A DNA stretch of 64,000 nt, taken from the NCBI GenBank assembly GCA_937980205.1, contig CALJKW010000077.1:48614-112613 (forward strand), given 5' to 3'. The stretch is from an uncultured Myxococcales bacterium. Lineage in GTDB: Bacteria; Myxococcota; Myxococcia; Myxococcales; Myxococcaceae. Made by a program: the position numbers and the translations under genes. The notes under the pieces are model-generated. The model saw only the letters and a program-made list of their open reading frames with translations. It did not search any database and was not told where the DNA came from. This document shows, in pieces, positions 16,741 to 26,451 of the stretch (the first letter of the stretch is position 1; each line of letters opens with the position of its first letter).

Positions 16741-16764
16741 CGGTGCCGGGGTAACTTCGGGTCC

Positions 16765-17499
16765 GTGACGTCGTGGATCGTGGTCGTCGCGCTCGCCGCC
16801 GCACCGAAGCTCGCCGTTCCGTCGTTCACCGGAGCCCGGCCGGACCTCGCGTCGTTCTGCGCCGAGCGGCTGGCCGACGAGCTGGGCCGCTCGGGCTTCA
16901 GCGTGGTGACGGAAAAACAGATCGGCGCGCTGCTCGGCCTCGAGCGCCAGCGGCAGTTGATGGGGTGCTCGAACGAGACCTCCGAGTGTCTCGCCGAGCT
17001 GACGAACGCGCTCGGCGCCGACGCGCTCGTCTCGGGTTCGATTCAGCAGCTCGGACGCAAGCTCGAGCTCGACGTTCGCGTCTTCTCGGCGAAGAGCGGC
17101 GAACGGCTCGCGGTGGTGCACGGCGAGGCCGGAAGCGACGAAGAGCTGCCCGCCTTGCTTTCGAAGCTGAGCGAAGACCTGGTGCCTGCCGTTCGCGTCG
17201 CTTTCGGAGAGGCGGCGCCGCCGTCGAAGCAGCCCGGCCCGCGGCTCGTGCCGTGGCTCGTCATCGGCCTGGGTGCCGCCAGCGCGATCGGCGGCGGGGT
17301 CATGCTCGGGCTCGCCGGGGCGAACCACTCCACGCTGACCAGCGGAGGTGCGATGACGCCGCGGCTCACCTACGCAGAGGGGCAGCGGCTCGCGAGCGAG
17401 ATGGGCACATACCAGGTCGTCGGCTGGGCGCTGGTGGGTGTCGCCGTCGTGGCGCTCGCCGTCGGAGTCGTGCTCATGCTCGTCGGAGGTCGCTCATGA
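16765..17499 (+). CDS. Exported TolB N-terminal-like protein with C-terminal membrane helices
   Basis: This 244-residue protein starts at GTG with a short hydrophobic leader (SWIVVVALAAA) running into PKLAVPSFTGARPD. Residues 12-150 resemble the TolB N-terminal-like fold found in many myxobacterial secreted proteins: a strand, CAERLADELGRSGFSVVTEK, CLAELTNALGADALVSGSI and the closing LELDVRVFSAKSGERLAVV. Two helices (LVPWLVIGLGAASAIGGGVM and VVGWALVGVAVVALAVGVVL) follow, so it is probably anchored in the inner membrane with the domain outside. The stop overlaps the next start by four bases (ATGA), so it is coupled to the lipoprotein gene. Confidence 0.75.
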   Translation: MTSWIVVVALAAAPKLAVPSFTGARPDLASFCAERLADELGRSGFSVVTEKQIGALLGLERQRQLMGCSNETSECLAELTNALGADALVSGSIQQLGRKLELDVRVFSAKSGERLAVVHGEAGSDEELPALLSKLSEDLVPAVRVAFGEAAPPSKQPGPRLVPWLVIGLGAASAIGGGVMLGLAGANHSTLTSGGAMTPRLTYAEGQRLASEMGTYQVVGWALVGVAVVALAVGVVLMLVGGRS

Positions 17500-18890
17500 G
17501 GCGCGCCGCCCTGCTCGTCGTGCTCGCTGCCTGCTGGAGCCCCGAAGCGGACCTCGCCACCTGCGTCGCGGAGCAGCGCTGCGACCCGCCCGCTGGGAGC
17601 GGAGGCGGTGTCGCCGGGAGCGGCGGCGGAGTTGCCGGGAACGGCGGTGGTGTTGCCGGGAACGGCGGTGGTGTTGCCGGAGGCTCGGCCGGCGGTTCGA
17701 CAGGTGGCGGTTCGGCGGGCGGAGCCGCAGGTGGAATGGCAGGTGGCTCCGCGGGCGGTAGTGCAGGCGGTGCTGCTGGCGCCGGCGGCGGGGCGGTCAT
17801 CGAAGACGATGGCGGCACCTGCATCGTGAACGGCGCGTGGTCATGGCCGTGCGTCGACGCCGAGCTCGCGCGCTCGGAAGACGCCGGCTACCGAGCGCTC
17901 AACCCGACGGTAGAGCTGTGGAGGGCGCCCGACGCCGGCAGCAGCGTCACGGGCCAGCGCTGGGCGGGAGCCGTGTACACGCCGCTCGGCGAAGTCGCTT
18001 GCATGCCGTACAACGCGCGCCGCGTTCTGTTCATCTCGCCAGACGGCGGCATGCGCCTCGGCCCCCCGCTCGCGAACGCCTTCGTCTACAACGGCGGCTT
18101 CTACGGTCGCGACGGCAACATCTACGGAATCCCCTCGACGTCGCAGAACGCGTTCATCATTCGCATCGACCCGGCGACCGGCGCGGCGATGGATGAGTCC
18201 CTTCCGTCGGGCCCGTCGATCGGAACCGACCCGCGCTGGTGCGGCGCCGTCTCGGATGTGTTCGGGCGCGCGTGGCTCACGCCCTATGGGTCGAGTACCA
18301 TCGCGCGCTTCGAGCCGGGCGTCGGCTCGCAGCTGCTCCCGAGCCCCGTCGACGGAGGCATGCGCAAGTGGTGCACCGGCTCGTTGCTGCCCGACGGCCG
18401 CATCTTCGCGGTGCCGCAGGTTCAGGAGAGCGTGCTCGCCATCGACCCCTTCGACGGAGGCGCTCGAGCGATTCCCACCGGCATCTCGGGTGCCCGCCAG
18501 GGGGGCGCCGTGCTCGCGCGCAACGGCACGCTGTACGGAGTGCCCCAGGGCTACACCGACATCCTGGCCATTGCCCCGCAGGGCACTGCGAGCTCGGTCT
18601 ATTCGGCGAACAGTCAATACAACGGCGGAGCGCTCTCACCCGAAGGCCGCGTCGTGCTCGTTCCCGAGCAGGCCAACGACGTTCTCGTCTACTCGCCTTT
18701 CGACGGGCAGGTCGGCCGCTTCGCCACGGGCCAGGCGGGCACCACCCGGTGGCAAGGCGCAGCGACGGGGAAGGACGGTCGAGTCTATGCGTGTCCTCAC
18801 AACGCGGACTCGGTGCTGGTGATCGACACGACGGCGAACCGGGCGTTGCCCGATCGCGTGCTGCTGAGCCCCTGGTTCAACAAGCGCTGA
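17496..18890 (+). CDS. Lipoprotein with Gly-rich linker and beta-propeller-like domain
   Basis: This 464-residue protein has a signal peptide ending in a lipobox (LLVVLAACW). Residues about 30-105 are a low-complexity linker of GGGVAG and GGSAGG units. The rest has repeats of the form GG-x-L-x5-G-x-[IV]-Y/F-x-[IV]-P (SLLPDGRIFAVPQ, VLARNGTLYGVPQ, ATGKDGRVYACPH) about 45-50 residues apart, suggesting a blade-like propeller of the streptogramin-lyase or NHL kind. There is no catalytic signature, so binding at the cell surface is the likeliest role. It is coupled to the TolB-like gene upstream. Confidence 0.8.
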   Translation: MRRAALLVVLAACWSPEADLATCVAEQRCDPPAGSGGGVAGSGGGVAGNGGGVAGNGGGVAGGSAGGSTGGGSAGGAAGGMAGGSAGGSAGGAAGAGGGAVIEDDGGTCIVNGAWSWPCVDAELARSEDAGYRALNPTVELWRAPDAGSSVTGQRWAGAVYTPLGEVACMPYNARRVLFISPDGGMRLGPPLANAFVYNGGFYGRDGNIYGIPSTSQNAFIIRIDPATGAAMDESLPSGPSIGTDPRWCGAVSDVFGRAWLTPYGSSTIARFEPGVGSQLLPSPVDGGMRKWCTGSLLPDGRIFAVPQVQESVLAIDPFDGGARAIPTGISGARQGGAVLARNGTLYGVPQGYTDILAIAPQGTASSVYSANSQYNGGALSPEGRVVLVPEQANDVLVYSPFDGQVGRFATGQAGTTRWQGAATGKDGRVYACPHNADSVLVIDTTANRALPDRVLLSPWFNKR

Positions 18891-18936
18891 GCGGTGCAGC
18901 GCCGCGCGTGGTCGTCATACGCTCGGCGGCCCGACG

Positions 18937-21900
18937 ATGTCCGATGGCCCGTTCAACACGCGCGCCGAGGCGCTCAGCTGGCTGAAGCAGCACGACCTCG
19001 AGCACCTGCTCCAGGTCTCGGCGAGCGTGCTCGCGCCGAAGCTCGAGCGCTTCCGCCTGCTCGACCTCGCGAGCGCGGAGGGCGTCGCGAGCCAGGCGTA
19101 CGCGCCGGTGCCGCTGGGCCCGCTCGAGCTGCCGCGGCGCGCGTGGGACTTCTTCCAGGCCGAGCAGAGCGCGCTGGCCGACGCGCGCGCCGAGCTCGAG
19201 CAGCGCCTCGAGCCGCCGGACGACGCGCGCGCCTTCGAGCTGCACCGCCGGCTGGTCGCGCTGCGCGGCACCTTCAGCGGCCGCGTCCCTCCGCGCGCCG
19301 AGCGGCAGCTCGCGCTCGACCGGCTGACCCCGAAGCTCGAGCTGCCGGGCTTCGTCTTCACCGAGCCGCTGCGCTGGGAGATCCCCGGCCACTTCGGCTT
19401 CGTCGACCCCGTCGTCACGCTCGCGCTCGGCGACCCCGCCAGCGCGCAGTGCACGTGCGGCGCGGCCCGCTGCATCCACGCGCTCGCGGCGATCGACACC
19501 GCGCTGCTCTGGCTCAAGCGCGCGGAAGACGGCGCGTTGCTCGACGGCCTCGTCGCGAAGCCGTGGGACCGCGCGGTCAAGGCGCTCGCCGACGTCTTCG
19601 GGAAGAAGGACGAGCCTGAAGGCCTGACGTGGCGGCTCGACGTCGACGAAGACGACTTCCGCCTGAGCCTGACGCCGTACGTCGACGGCAAGCAGCGCCC
19701 GTTGTCGAAGCTGCCGAAGCCGCTGCCCGCAGCCGACGCCGCGCTCGCCGCGCACGTCGAGAACCGCGACGAGGCCGCGATGCTGGCCACGCTGGTGGGC
19801 CACCCGCGCGTCGTGCTCGCCACGAACCCGAACCGCGCCGTCTCCGTCGAGCGCACCGCCGTCGGCCTCGTCGCCGAAGAGCGCGGCGGCCCGGTGCACC
19901 TCACGCTCGGGGTCGACGGCACGCCGCTGCCGGGGCCGCTGCTCGAGCGCATTCGCCGCGAGCAGCACCACCTGCCGCTGTTCCTCTGGACGCCGTCGAG
20001 CTGCCGGCTCGAGCAGCTCGAGCTCTCGCGCGAGGTGCGCGAGGCGTTCGGTGTGCTCACGCGCTTCGGCAACGTGTTCCCGCCCGAGGCCCAGAAGCCG
20101 CTGCTCGAGCAGCTCGCCGAAGCCGCCACGCGAATCCCGGTCACCATGCCGCGCTCGGTGCTCGGCGAATCGGTCAACGCCTCCGCCGAGCTCGTCGTGC
20201 GCCTCGAGCTGCAGCCGTCCCGCGCCGTGCGCGTGGAGCTTCGCGTGAGGCCGCTGCCGGAGAGCGACGCCTATCTTCCGGCGCAGGGCCCGCGCGACGT
20301 GCACGTGCGGCGGGGCGCGAAGGCGCTGCACGCGGTGCGCCGGTTCTCCGAGGAGAAGGACGCCGCGAGCCGCCTCACCGCGCAGTTGCCGCTGGAAGAG
20401 GCCGAGGTCGTCGAGGACTTCGTCTTCGAGCTGCCCTCCGCCGCAGAGGCGCTCGAGCTCATCGCGACCTGCGAGCGGCTCGAGCCGAAGCCGGCCTACG
20501 AGTGGGTGGGAGAGCCGGTGCGCCTGCTCGGCGTCGCCGGCCCGAAGGAGCTGCGCGTCAGCGTCGACCGCCGCGACCGCGAGTGGTTCGGGCTCTTCGG
20601 AGAGCTGCACGTCTACGGCGAGCGCGTCAGCCTCGCGGTCGCGCTCGACGCCGCGCGCCGCCGCCGGCGCTTCGTGCGCGTGACCGAGCACGGCTACGTC
20701 GAGCTCACGCGCGTGCTCGAGCAGCAGCTGCAGGCGCTCGACGCGCACGCGCAGCCGTCGGCGAAGGGACCGGCGGTGGGCGCGTCGGCGGTGACCGCGC
20801 TCAACGCGCTGCTCGAGGCCGGCGCGAAGCTCGACGTCGACGACGACTTCCGCGCGCTCACCGAGCGCATCGCCGCGACGCGCGGCCTCACCGTCCGGGT
20901 TCCGAAGGCGCTCAAAGGCCGGCTGCGCGACTACCAGCGCGAGGGCTTCGAGTGGCTCGCGCGGCTGTCGGCCTGGGGCGCCGGCGGAGTGCTCGCCGAC
21001 GACATGGGCCTCGGCAAGACGGTGCAGGCCCTCGCGCTGCTGCTGCACCGCGCGAGGCTCGGCCCGCAGGCGGTGCTGTGCCCGACCAGCGTCGCGTTCA
21101 ACTGGGAGGACGAGGTGCGGCGGTTCGCGCCGTCGCTGAAGCTGCACCGCGAGCTCCCCCAAAGGCCGCTCGGGAAGGGCGACCTGGTCGTCGCGACGTA
21201 CGGCACGGCGCGCAGGCTCGAGGGCTTGCGCTTCGCGACCCTCGTGCTCGACGAGGCGCAGGCGCTCAAGAACGCGGCGACGCAGCGGGCGCGCGCGGTG
21301 CGAGGCCTCGAGGCGGACTTCACCGTCGCGCTGACCGGCACTCCGCTCGAGAACCACCTCGGCGAGCTGTGGAGCCTCTTCCGCATCGTGCTGCCCGAGC
21401 TGTTCGGCGGCTGGGACGCGTTCCGCGACCGGTTCGCGATTCCCATCGAGAAGGGCATCGACCCGGCGTCGCCGGCGCGGCTGTCGAACGTGCTCGCTCC
21501 GTTCGTGCTGCGGAGGACGAAGGCGCAGGTGGCGCGCGAGCTGCCTCCGCGCACCGAGGTGCGGGTGCCCGTTTCGCTGAGCTCGGAGGAGTGGCAGCTG
21601 TACGAGGACGCGCGGCTCGCGGTGCTGTCGGACCTGGAGACTCCGAGCGAGAAGCTGAAGGAGGAGGAGCGCAAGGTGCAGGTGCTCGCCGCGCTGACCC
21701 GGCTGCGGCTGCTCGCCTCGCACCCCAAGCTGTACGAGCCGAACGCGACGCTGCGTTCCTCGAAGATGGAGCGGCTGCTGGAGCTCGTCCGCACGCTCAT
21801 GGCCGAGGGCCAGCGCGCGCTCGTGTTCAGCCAGTTCACCTCGCACCTCGAGCTCGTGCGGCAGGTGCTGGGCTCGGAGCGCGTGACGTACCGGTACCTC

Positions 21901-22275
21901 GACGGCGCGACGCCGGCGGCCGACAGGGCGGAGGAGGTGCGGGCGTTTCAGCAGGGGAGTGACCCGCTCTTCCTCATCTCGCTGAAGGCCGGCGGCGTCG
22001 GGTTGAACCTCACCGCGGCGGAGAACGTGATTCACCTCGACCCGTGGTGGAACCCGGCCGTCGAGGACCAGGCGTCGGACCGCGCGCACCGCATCGGGCA
22101 GACGCGTCCGGTGACCGTGTACCGGCTCGTCTCGCTCGGCACCATCGAGGAGAAGGTGCTCGCGCTGCACGCGAAGAAGCGCGCGCTGTTCGAGACGCTG
22201 CTCGAGGGGAAGGGGGCGGCGGCGAAGCTGAGCTCGGACGAGCTGCTGGAGCTGATGCGCGGCGGGAGACCGTGA
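18937..22275 (+). CDS. SNF2-family helicase with SWIM zinc finger
   Basis: This 1112-residue protein carries a SWIM-type metal site near residues 169-178 (CTCGAARCIH). A long middle region typical of bacterial SNF2 proteins follows, then the two RecA-like domains. Walker A is DDMGLGKTVQAL (about 687), the Walker B is VLDEAQALKN (about 770), motif III is LTGTPLENHLGELWSLF, motif V is GGVGLNLTAAENVIHLDPWW and motif VI is DRAHRIGQTRPV. These are ATP-driven double-strand DNA translocases that remodel protein-DNA complexes; bacterial members such as RapA act on RNA polymerase, and others are in repair or defence. Here it stands alone, with no nuclease or methylase neighbour. It converges on the response regulator gene. 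Confidence 0.95.
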   Translation: MSDGPFNTRAEALSWLKQHDLEHLLQVSASVLAPKLERFRLLDLASAEGVASQAYAPVPLGPLELPRRAWDFFQAEQSALADARAELEQRLEPPDDARAFELHRRLVALRGTFSGRVPPRAERQLALDRLTPKLELPGFVFTEPLRWEIPGHFGFVDPVVTLALGDPASAQCTCGAARCIHALAAIDTALLWLKRAEDGALLDGLVAKPWDRAVKALADVFGKKDEPEGLTWRLDVDEDDFRLSLTPYVDGKQRPLSKLPKPLPAADAALAAHVENRDEAAMLATLVGHPRVVLATNPNRAVSVERTAVGLVAEERGGPVHLTLGVDGTPLPGPLLERIRREQHHLPLFLWTPSSCRLEQLELSREVREAFGVLTRFGNVFPPEAQKPLLEQLAEAATRIPVTMPRSVLGESVNASAELVVRLELQPSRAVRVELRVRPLPESDAYLPAQGPRDVHVRRGAKALHAVRRFSEEKDAASRLTAQLPLEEAEVVEDFVFELPSAAEALELIATCERLEPKPAYEWVGEPVRLLGVAGPKELRVSVDRRDREWFGLFGELHVYGERVSLAVALDAARRRRRFVRVTEHGYVELTRVLEQQLQALDAHAQPSAKGPAVGASAVTALNALLEAGAKLDVDDDFRALTERIAATRGLTVRVPKALKGRLRDYQREGFEWLARLSAWGAGGVLADDMGLGKTVQALALLLHRARLGPQAVLCPTSVAFNWEDEVRRFAPSLKLHRELPQRPLGKGDLVVATYGTARRLEGLRFATLVLDEAQALKNAATQRARAVRGLEADFTVALTGTPLENHLGELWSLFRIVLPELFGGWDAFRDRFAIPIEKGIDPASPARLSNVLAPFVLRRTKAQVARELPPRTEVRVPVSLSSEEWQLYEDARLAVLSDLETPSEKLKEEERKVQVLAALTRLRLLASHPKLYEPNATLRSSKMERLLELVRTLMAEGQRALVFSQFTSHLELVRQVLGSERVTYRYLDGATPAADRAEEVRAFQQGSDPLFLISLKAGGVGLNLTAAENVIHLDPWWNPAVEDQASDRAHRIGQTRPVTVYRLVSLGTIEEKVLALHAKKRALFETLLEGKGAAAKLSSDELLELMRGGRP

Positions 22276-22300
22276 AATGGGGCGAGGAAACTCGGTGGCC

Positions 22301-22341
22301 AGTCCGGCCTCTCGCTGACGCCGAGCGGAGGCCGTTCGGAC

Positions 22342-22342
<1 letters not shown>
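22301..22342. terminator. Long hairpin between converging genes
   Basis: AGTCCGGCCTC (22301-22311) pairs with GAGGCC (22328-22333) and, after three unpaired bases, CGGACT (22337-22342), with an inner CGCT/AGCG. The structure fills the gap after the SNF2 gene and touches the stop codon of the convergent regulator, so it may end transcription from both sides. It includes the GAGCGGAGGCC end also seen in the intergenic repeat family. Confidence 0.55.
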
Positions 22343-23774
<1,432 letters not shown>

Positions 23775-23778
<4 letters not shown>

Positions 23779-25295
23779 GCACGCCCTTCCGGCATCGCGG
23801 CATCCAACGCTGCCCGCACTTTGTGAACCAGCACATCGGGGGTGAACGGCTTCTGCAAGAACGTCATGCCCGGCTCGACGACGCCCTGGTGAGCCAGCGC
23901 TCCGCCAGCGTACCCCGACATGTAGAGGACGCGAACGCGCGGGTTGAGCTCTCTCATGCGCTGGACCATCTCCTGTCCGGTCATCTCCGGCAGCATCAAA
24001 TCGGTGAGCACGAGGTCGATCGGCTCCCGGCGCCTCTCGACGAGCTCGAGCGCGTCGCGACCGCGCGAGGCCTCGAGCACGCGATAGCCCGTCGAGGACA
24101 GCGTGCGGTACACCGCCGCACGCACCGGCCCCTGGTCCTCGACCACGAGCACGGTCTCGTTCCCCGGAGCCGCCCGCGGCAGCTCGGCCTGCTCGCGCTC
24201 CTCCCCCGGAGCGAAGTGGGGCAGGTACACCTTGAACGTCGTCCCCTTGCCGGGCGAGGAGTAGACCGCGATGTCCCCGCCGGCCTGCTTCACGATGCCG
24301 AGCACGGTCGCGAGGCCCAGGCCCGTGCCGCGGCCTTCTCCCTTCGTGGTGAAGAACGGCTCGAAGATGCGCGCCTGCACGTCGGGCGTCATGCCGACGC
24401 CGGTGTCGGTGACCGCGATCATCACGAACGGCCGCCCGTCGCGCTCGAGCAGCGCCGTCTCGACGGTGAGCTTGCCGCCCTCGGGCATCGCGTCGCGCGC
24501 GTTCACGACGAGGTTCACGACCACCTGCTCGAGCAGCCCGCGGTCGGCGATGGTGCCTGCCTGCTCGGCGCACGGCAGCGTCCGGTAGTCGATGTGCGCG
24601 CCGACGAGCCGCTTGAGCATCTTCTCGCTCGACGCCAGCACCGAGTTCACGTCGATGGGCTGAGGGTCGAACACCGAGCGGCGGCTGAACGTGAGCAGCT
24701 GGCGCGTGAGGCCGGCGGCGCGGCTCGCGCACTCGACCACCTCTTTGAGGTCCGCGCGGCCCCGGTGGTCTGCGGGCAGGTCGTCGTGCACGAACTGGCT
24801 GAAGCTCATGATGACGGTGAGCAGGTTGTTGAAGTCGTGCGCGACGCCGCTCGCCAGCTGGCCGACGGCTTCCATCTTCTGCGCCTGCCGCACCTGTTCT
24901 TCGAGGGAGCGGCGCTCGCGGCGCAGCTGCGCCTCCTTCACCTCGCGCCTGAGCGTCTCGGGGAGGCGCCGCATGTTCGCCTTCATCACGTAGTCGTGAG
25001 CGCCGCTGCGCATCGCGGCGACGGCGACGTCCTCTCCGACAGTTCCCGACACGATGATGAAGGGCAGGTCGAGCTGCGAGTCCTTCACCAGCTGCAGCGC
25101 GCTCATCGCGTCGAAGTGGGGGAGGCTGAAGTCGGAGAGGATGACGTCCCACCCGCCTCGCGTGAGGGCGGTCTTCAGCTCGTCGAGCGTCTGGATGCGG
25201 GTGTGCTCGATCTCGAGCCCACCCGACTTGAGTGCGCGCAGCAGCAGTGCTTCGTCGTCAGCCGAGTCTTCGATGAGCAGAACACGGAGCTTCAG
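23775..25295 (-). CDS. Hybrid histidine kinase (receiver - HisKA - HATPase - receiver), apparent CTG start
   Basis: This 506-residue cytoplasmic kinase has an N-terminal receiver (LRVLLIEDSADDEALLLRAL; Asp in WDVILSDFSLP; FIIVSG; YVMK). HisKA follows with GVAHDFNNLL, then HATPase_c (NLVVNARDAMPEGG, DTGVGM, GTGLGLATV), and a second receiver ends the protein (TVLVVEDQG, VLTDLMLPEMTG, FLQKPF). No ATG, GTG or TTG is available in frame upstream until a stop at 25419, and the first ATG (25106) would cut away two thirds of the first receiver. CTG at 25295 is the best start: GGAGG lies five bases before it, and the promoter at 25320-25348 leaves room for only a short leader. A sequencing change from ATG is the alternative. 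It is coupled to the sigma-54 regulator downstream. Confidence 0.88.
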
Positions 25296-25319
25296 GTCGG
25301 CCTCCGAACGCAGCGGGTC

Positions 25320-25348
25320 ACTGTATTTCCGAGGAAATACAGATTCAA
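25320..25348 (-). promoter_or_regulatory. Sigma-70-like promoter with perfect palindrome in its spacer
   Basis: Read on the minus strand, TTGAAT (25348-25343), a 17-base spacer and TACAGT (25325-25320) make a plausible vegetative promoter. A perfect inverted repeat, CTGTATTTCC at 25321-25330 and GGAAATACAG at 25333-25342 with a two-base centre, fills the spacer and half of the -10 box. AT-rich symmetry of this kind in a GC-rich region strongly suggests an operator. Transcription would begin near 25313, about 18 bases before the proposed CTG start. Confidence 0.65.
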
Positions 25349-25418
25349 TTCGGCCGCGTTCAGGATCGAGACTCGCGAAGTTCGTCGACGGGCACTGGAG
25401 GAGGGCGGTGTCCTCGCC

Positions 25419-26291
25419 CTACATCATGGCCCGCAGGGGCTGCGGTGCGCGCGGCTGCTGGACGGGCGACCGGAAGAACACCTCGAGCTTCCTCTCGAGC
25501 TCCTGCGCCGGCTGAAAGCCGAGCAGCCGCCCGGCGTTGAGGTGCCGCACGACGGTGGCGCCGGGGTAGGTGCGCTCGAGGTTCTCCTGCTCCTGGCGGG
25601 TGAAGCAGGGGTCGTCGTTGGCGAAGAGCAGCAGCGCGCGGGTGTTGACGGGCCGCCCGAGCAGGCGCTCGTCGGTCGGGCGGAAGAGGTCCGCCTGGAG
25701 CTTGAGGTGATGCAGCGCCGAGTCGTGCGAGTGGCGGTCGAGGAGGTCGGTCGCGAGCGCGAGCAGCTCCTGGGCGCGGTAGCGGTCCGACGCGGCCTCG
25801 GCGTGGCGCTGGAAGATGCCTGCGAAGTGCTGGCGCACGGAGCCGTAAGGCAGGCGCTCGAACATCTCGATGAGCGCGCGGCTCGCGGCGGCGCGGAAGG
25901 GCGTGGTGAGCCCGAAGCCGGAGAGCGCGAGGCGCGCGACGCGGTCGGGGTGCCGGCGGATGAAGAGGTGGGCGAGCCCGGCGCCGAGCCCGCTTCCGAA
26001 GAGGTCGACGGTGCCCAGGCCTTCGTGGTCGAGCAGGCGCGCGAGGCCGTCGACGAGCTCGGTCGCGCTCGAGACGTGTGGGTAGCTCGGAGAGAGCACC
26101 TTGCGCGTGTTCTCGAACAGCGTGACGAGGCGGTGCGAGGTGTCGCCGAACGCGAGGGCCCCGCCGAGCACGAGCAGGCCGTGGCTGCCCTTGCCGCCGA
26201 CCCAATACTCCCAGCGGGTCGAGTCGATGACCGTTCTCCGGACGGGGTGGGTTCCTCGAAATCGGTTGCGGGGCTCGTGCGCGGACGTCAT
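25419..26291 (-). CDS. Alpha/beta-hydrolase fold protein lacking the catalytic Ser and His
   Basis: This 290-residue protein starts at the ATG giving MTSAHEPRNRFRG. The fold is clear from the order of GLLVLGGALAFGD (oxyanion strand), TVDLFGSGLGAGLAHLFIRR (nucleophile elbow), RVARLALSGFG, the four-helix lid, TRALLLFANDDPCF (acid) and the last strand. At the elbow the usual G-x-S-x-G reads G-S-G-L-G, so the nucleophile Ser is Gly. Where the triad His follows AG, the sequence is NAGRLLGF, so His is Arg. The protein therefore looks like a non-catalytic relative, perhaps a binding or sensory protein. It lies just upstream of the hybrid kinase on the same strand, and may share transcription through the kinase promoter region or end before it. 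Confidence 0.8.
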   Translation of the reverse strand: MTSAHEPRNRFRGTHPVRRTVIDSTRWEYWVGGKGSHGLLVLGGALAFGDTSHRLVTLFENTRKVLSPSYPHVSSATELVDGLARLLDHEGLGTVDLFGSGLGAGLAHLFIRRHPDRVARLALSGFGLTTPFRAAASRALIEMFERLPYGSVRQHFAGIFQRHAEAASDRYRAQELLALATDLLDRHSHDSALHHLKLQADLFRPTDERLLGRPVNTRALLLFANDDPCFTRQEQENLERTYPGATVVRHLNAGRLLGFQPAQELERKLEVFFRSPVQQPRAPQPLRAMM

Positions 26292-26365
26292 CGAAGCGCG
26301 CGTACGTTGCAACCCGAAGGCCTGAGGATCAGCCCGGGGGTACGAGGCGGTTTCGTTTCGAAGCG

Positions 26366-26389
26366 GGAACGTTACGACCCCCAGACGTC
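26366..26389 (+). promoter_or_regulatory. Possible ECF-type promoter before the NmrA-like gene
   Basis: GGAAC (26366-26370), 15 bases and CGTC (26386-26389) resemble an ECF sigma promoter, 62 bases before the NmrA-like start. Two ECF factors are encoded in the window, but no link can be shown. Confidence 0.3.
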
Positions 26390-26451
26390 ACGGCGAGGTA
26401 GCGGTGCCGGCTTCTTGACCGCTGCGGTGCGAAAGGGAGACTCGGCGCGGG

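Noticed and set aside
18877..22170. Open frame of about 1100 codons opposite the SNF2 gene
   Set aside because: The translation is Arg/Ala/Glu/His/Val-rich with no domain, while the plus strand has the full helicase motif set. It is a GC-bias shadow.
18937..22275. SNF2 helicase as part of a phage-defence island (DISARM-like)
   Set aside because: No methyltransferase, nuclease, phospholipase D or other defence gene flanks it, and the SWIM/SNF2 layout is that of a common housekeeping-type protein.
25106..25106. ATG at 25106 as the kinase start
   Set aside because: It falls in the middle of a receiver domain whose first half is intact upstream in the same frame.
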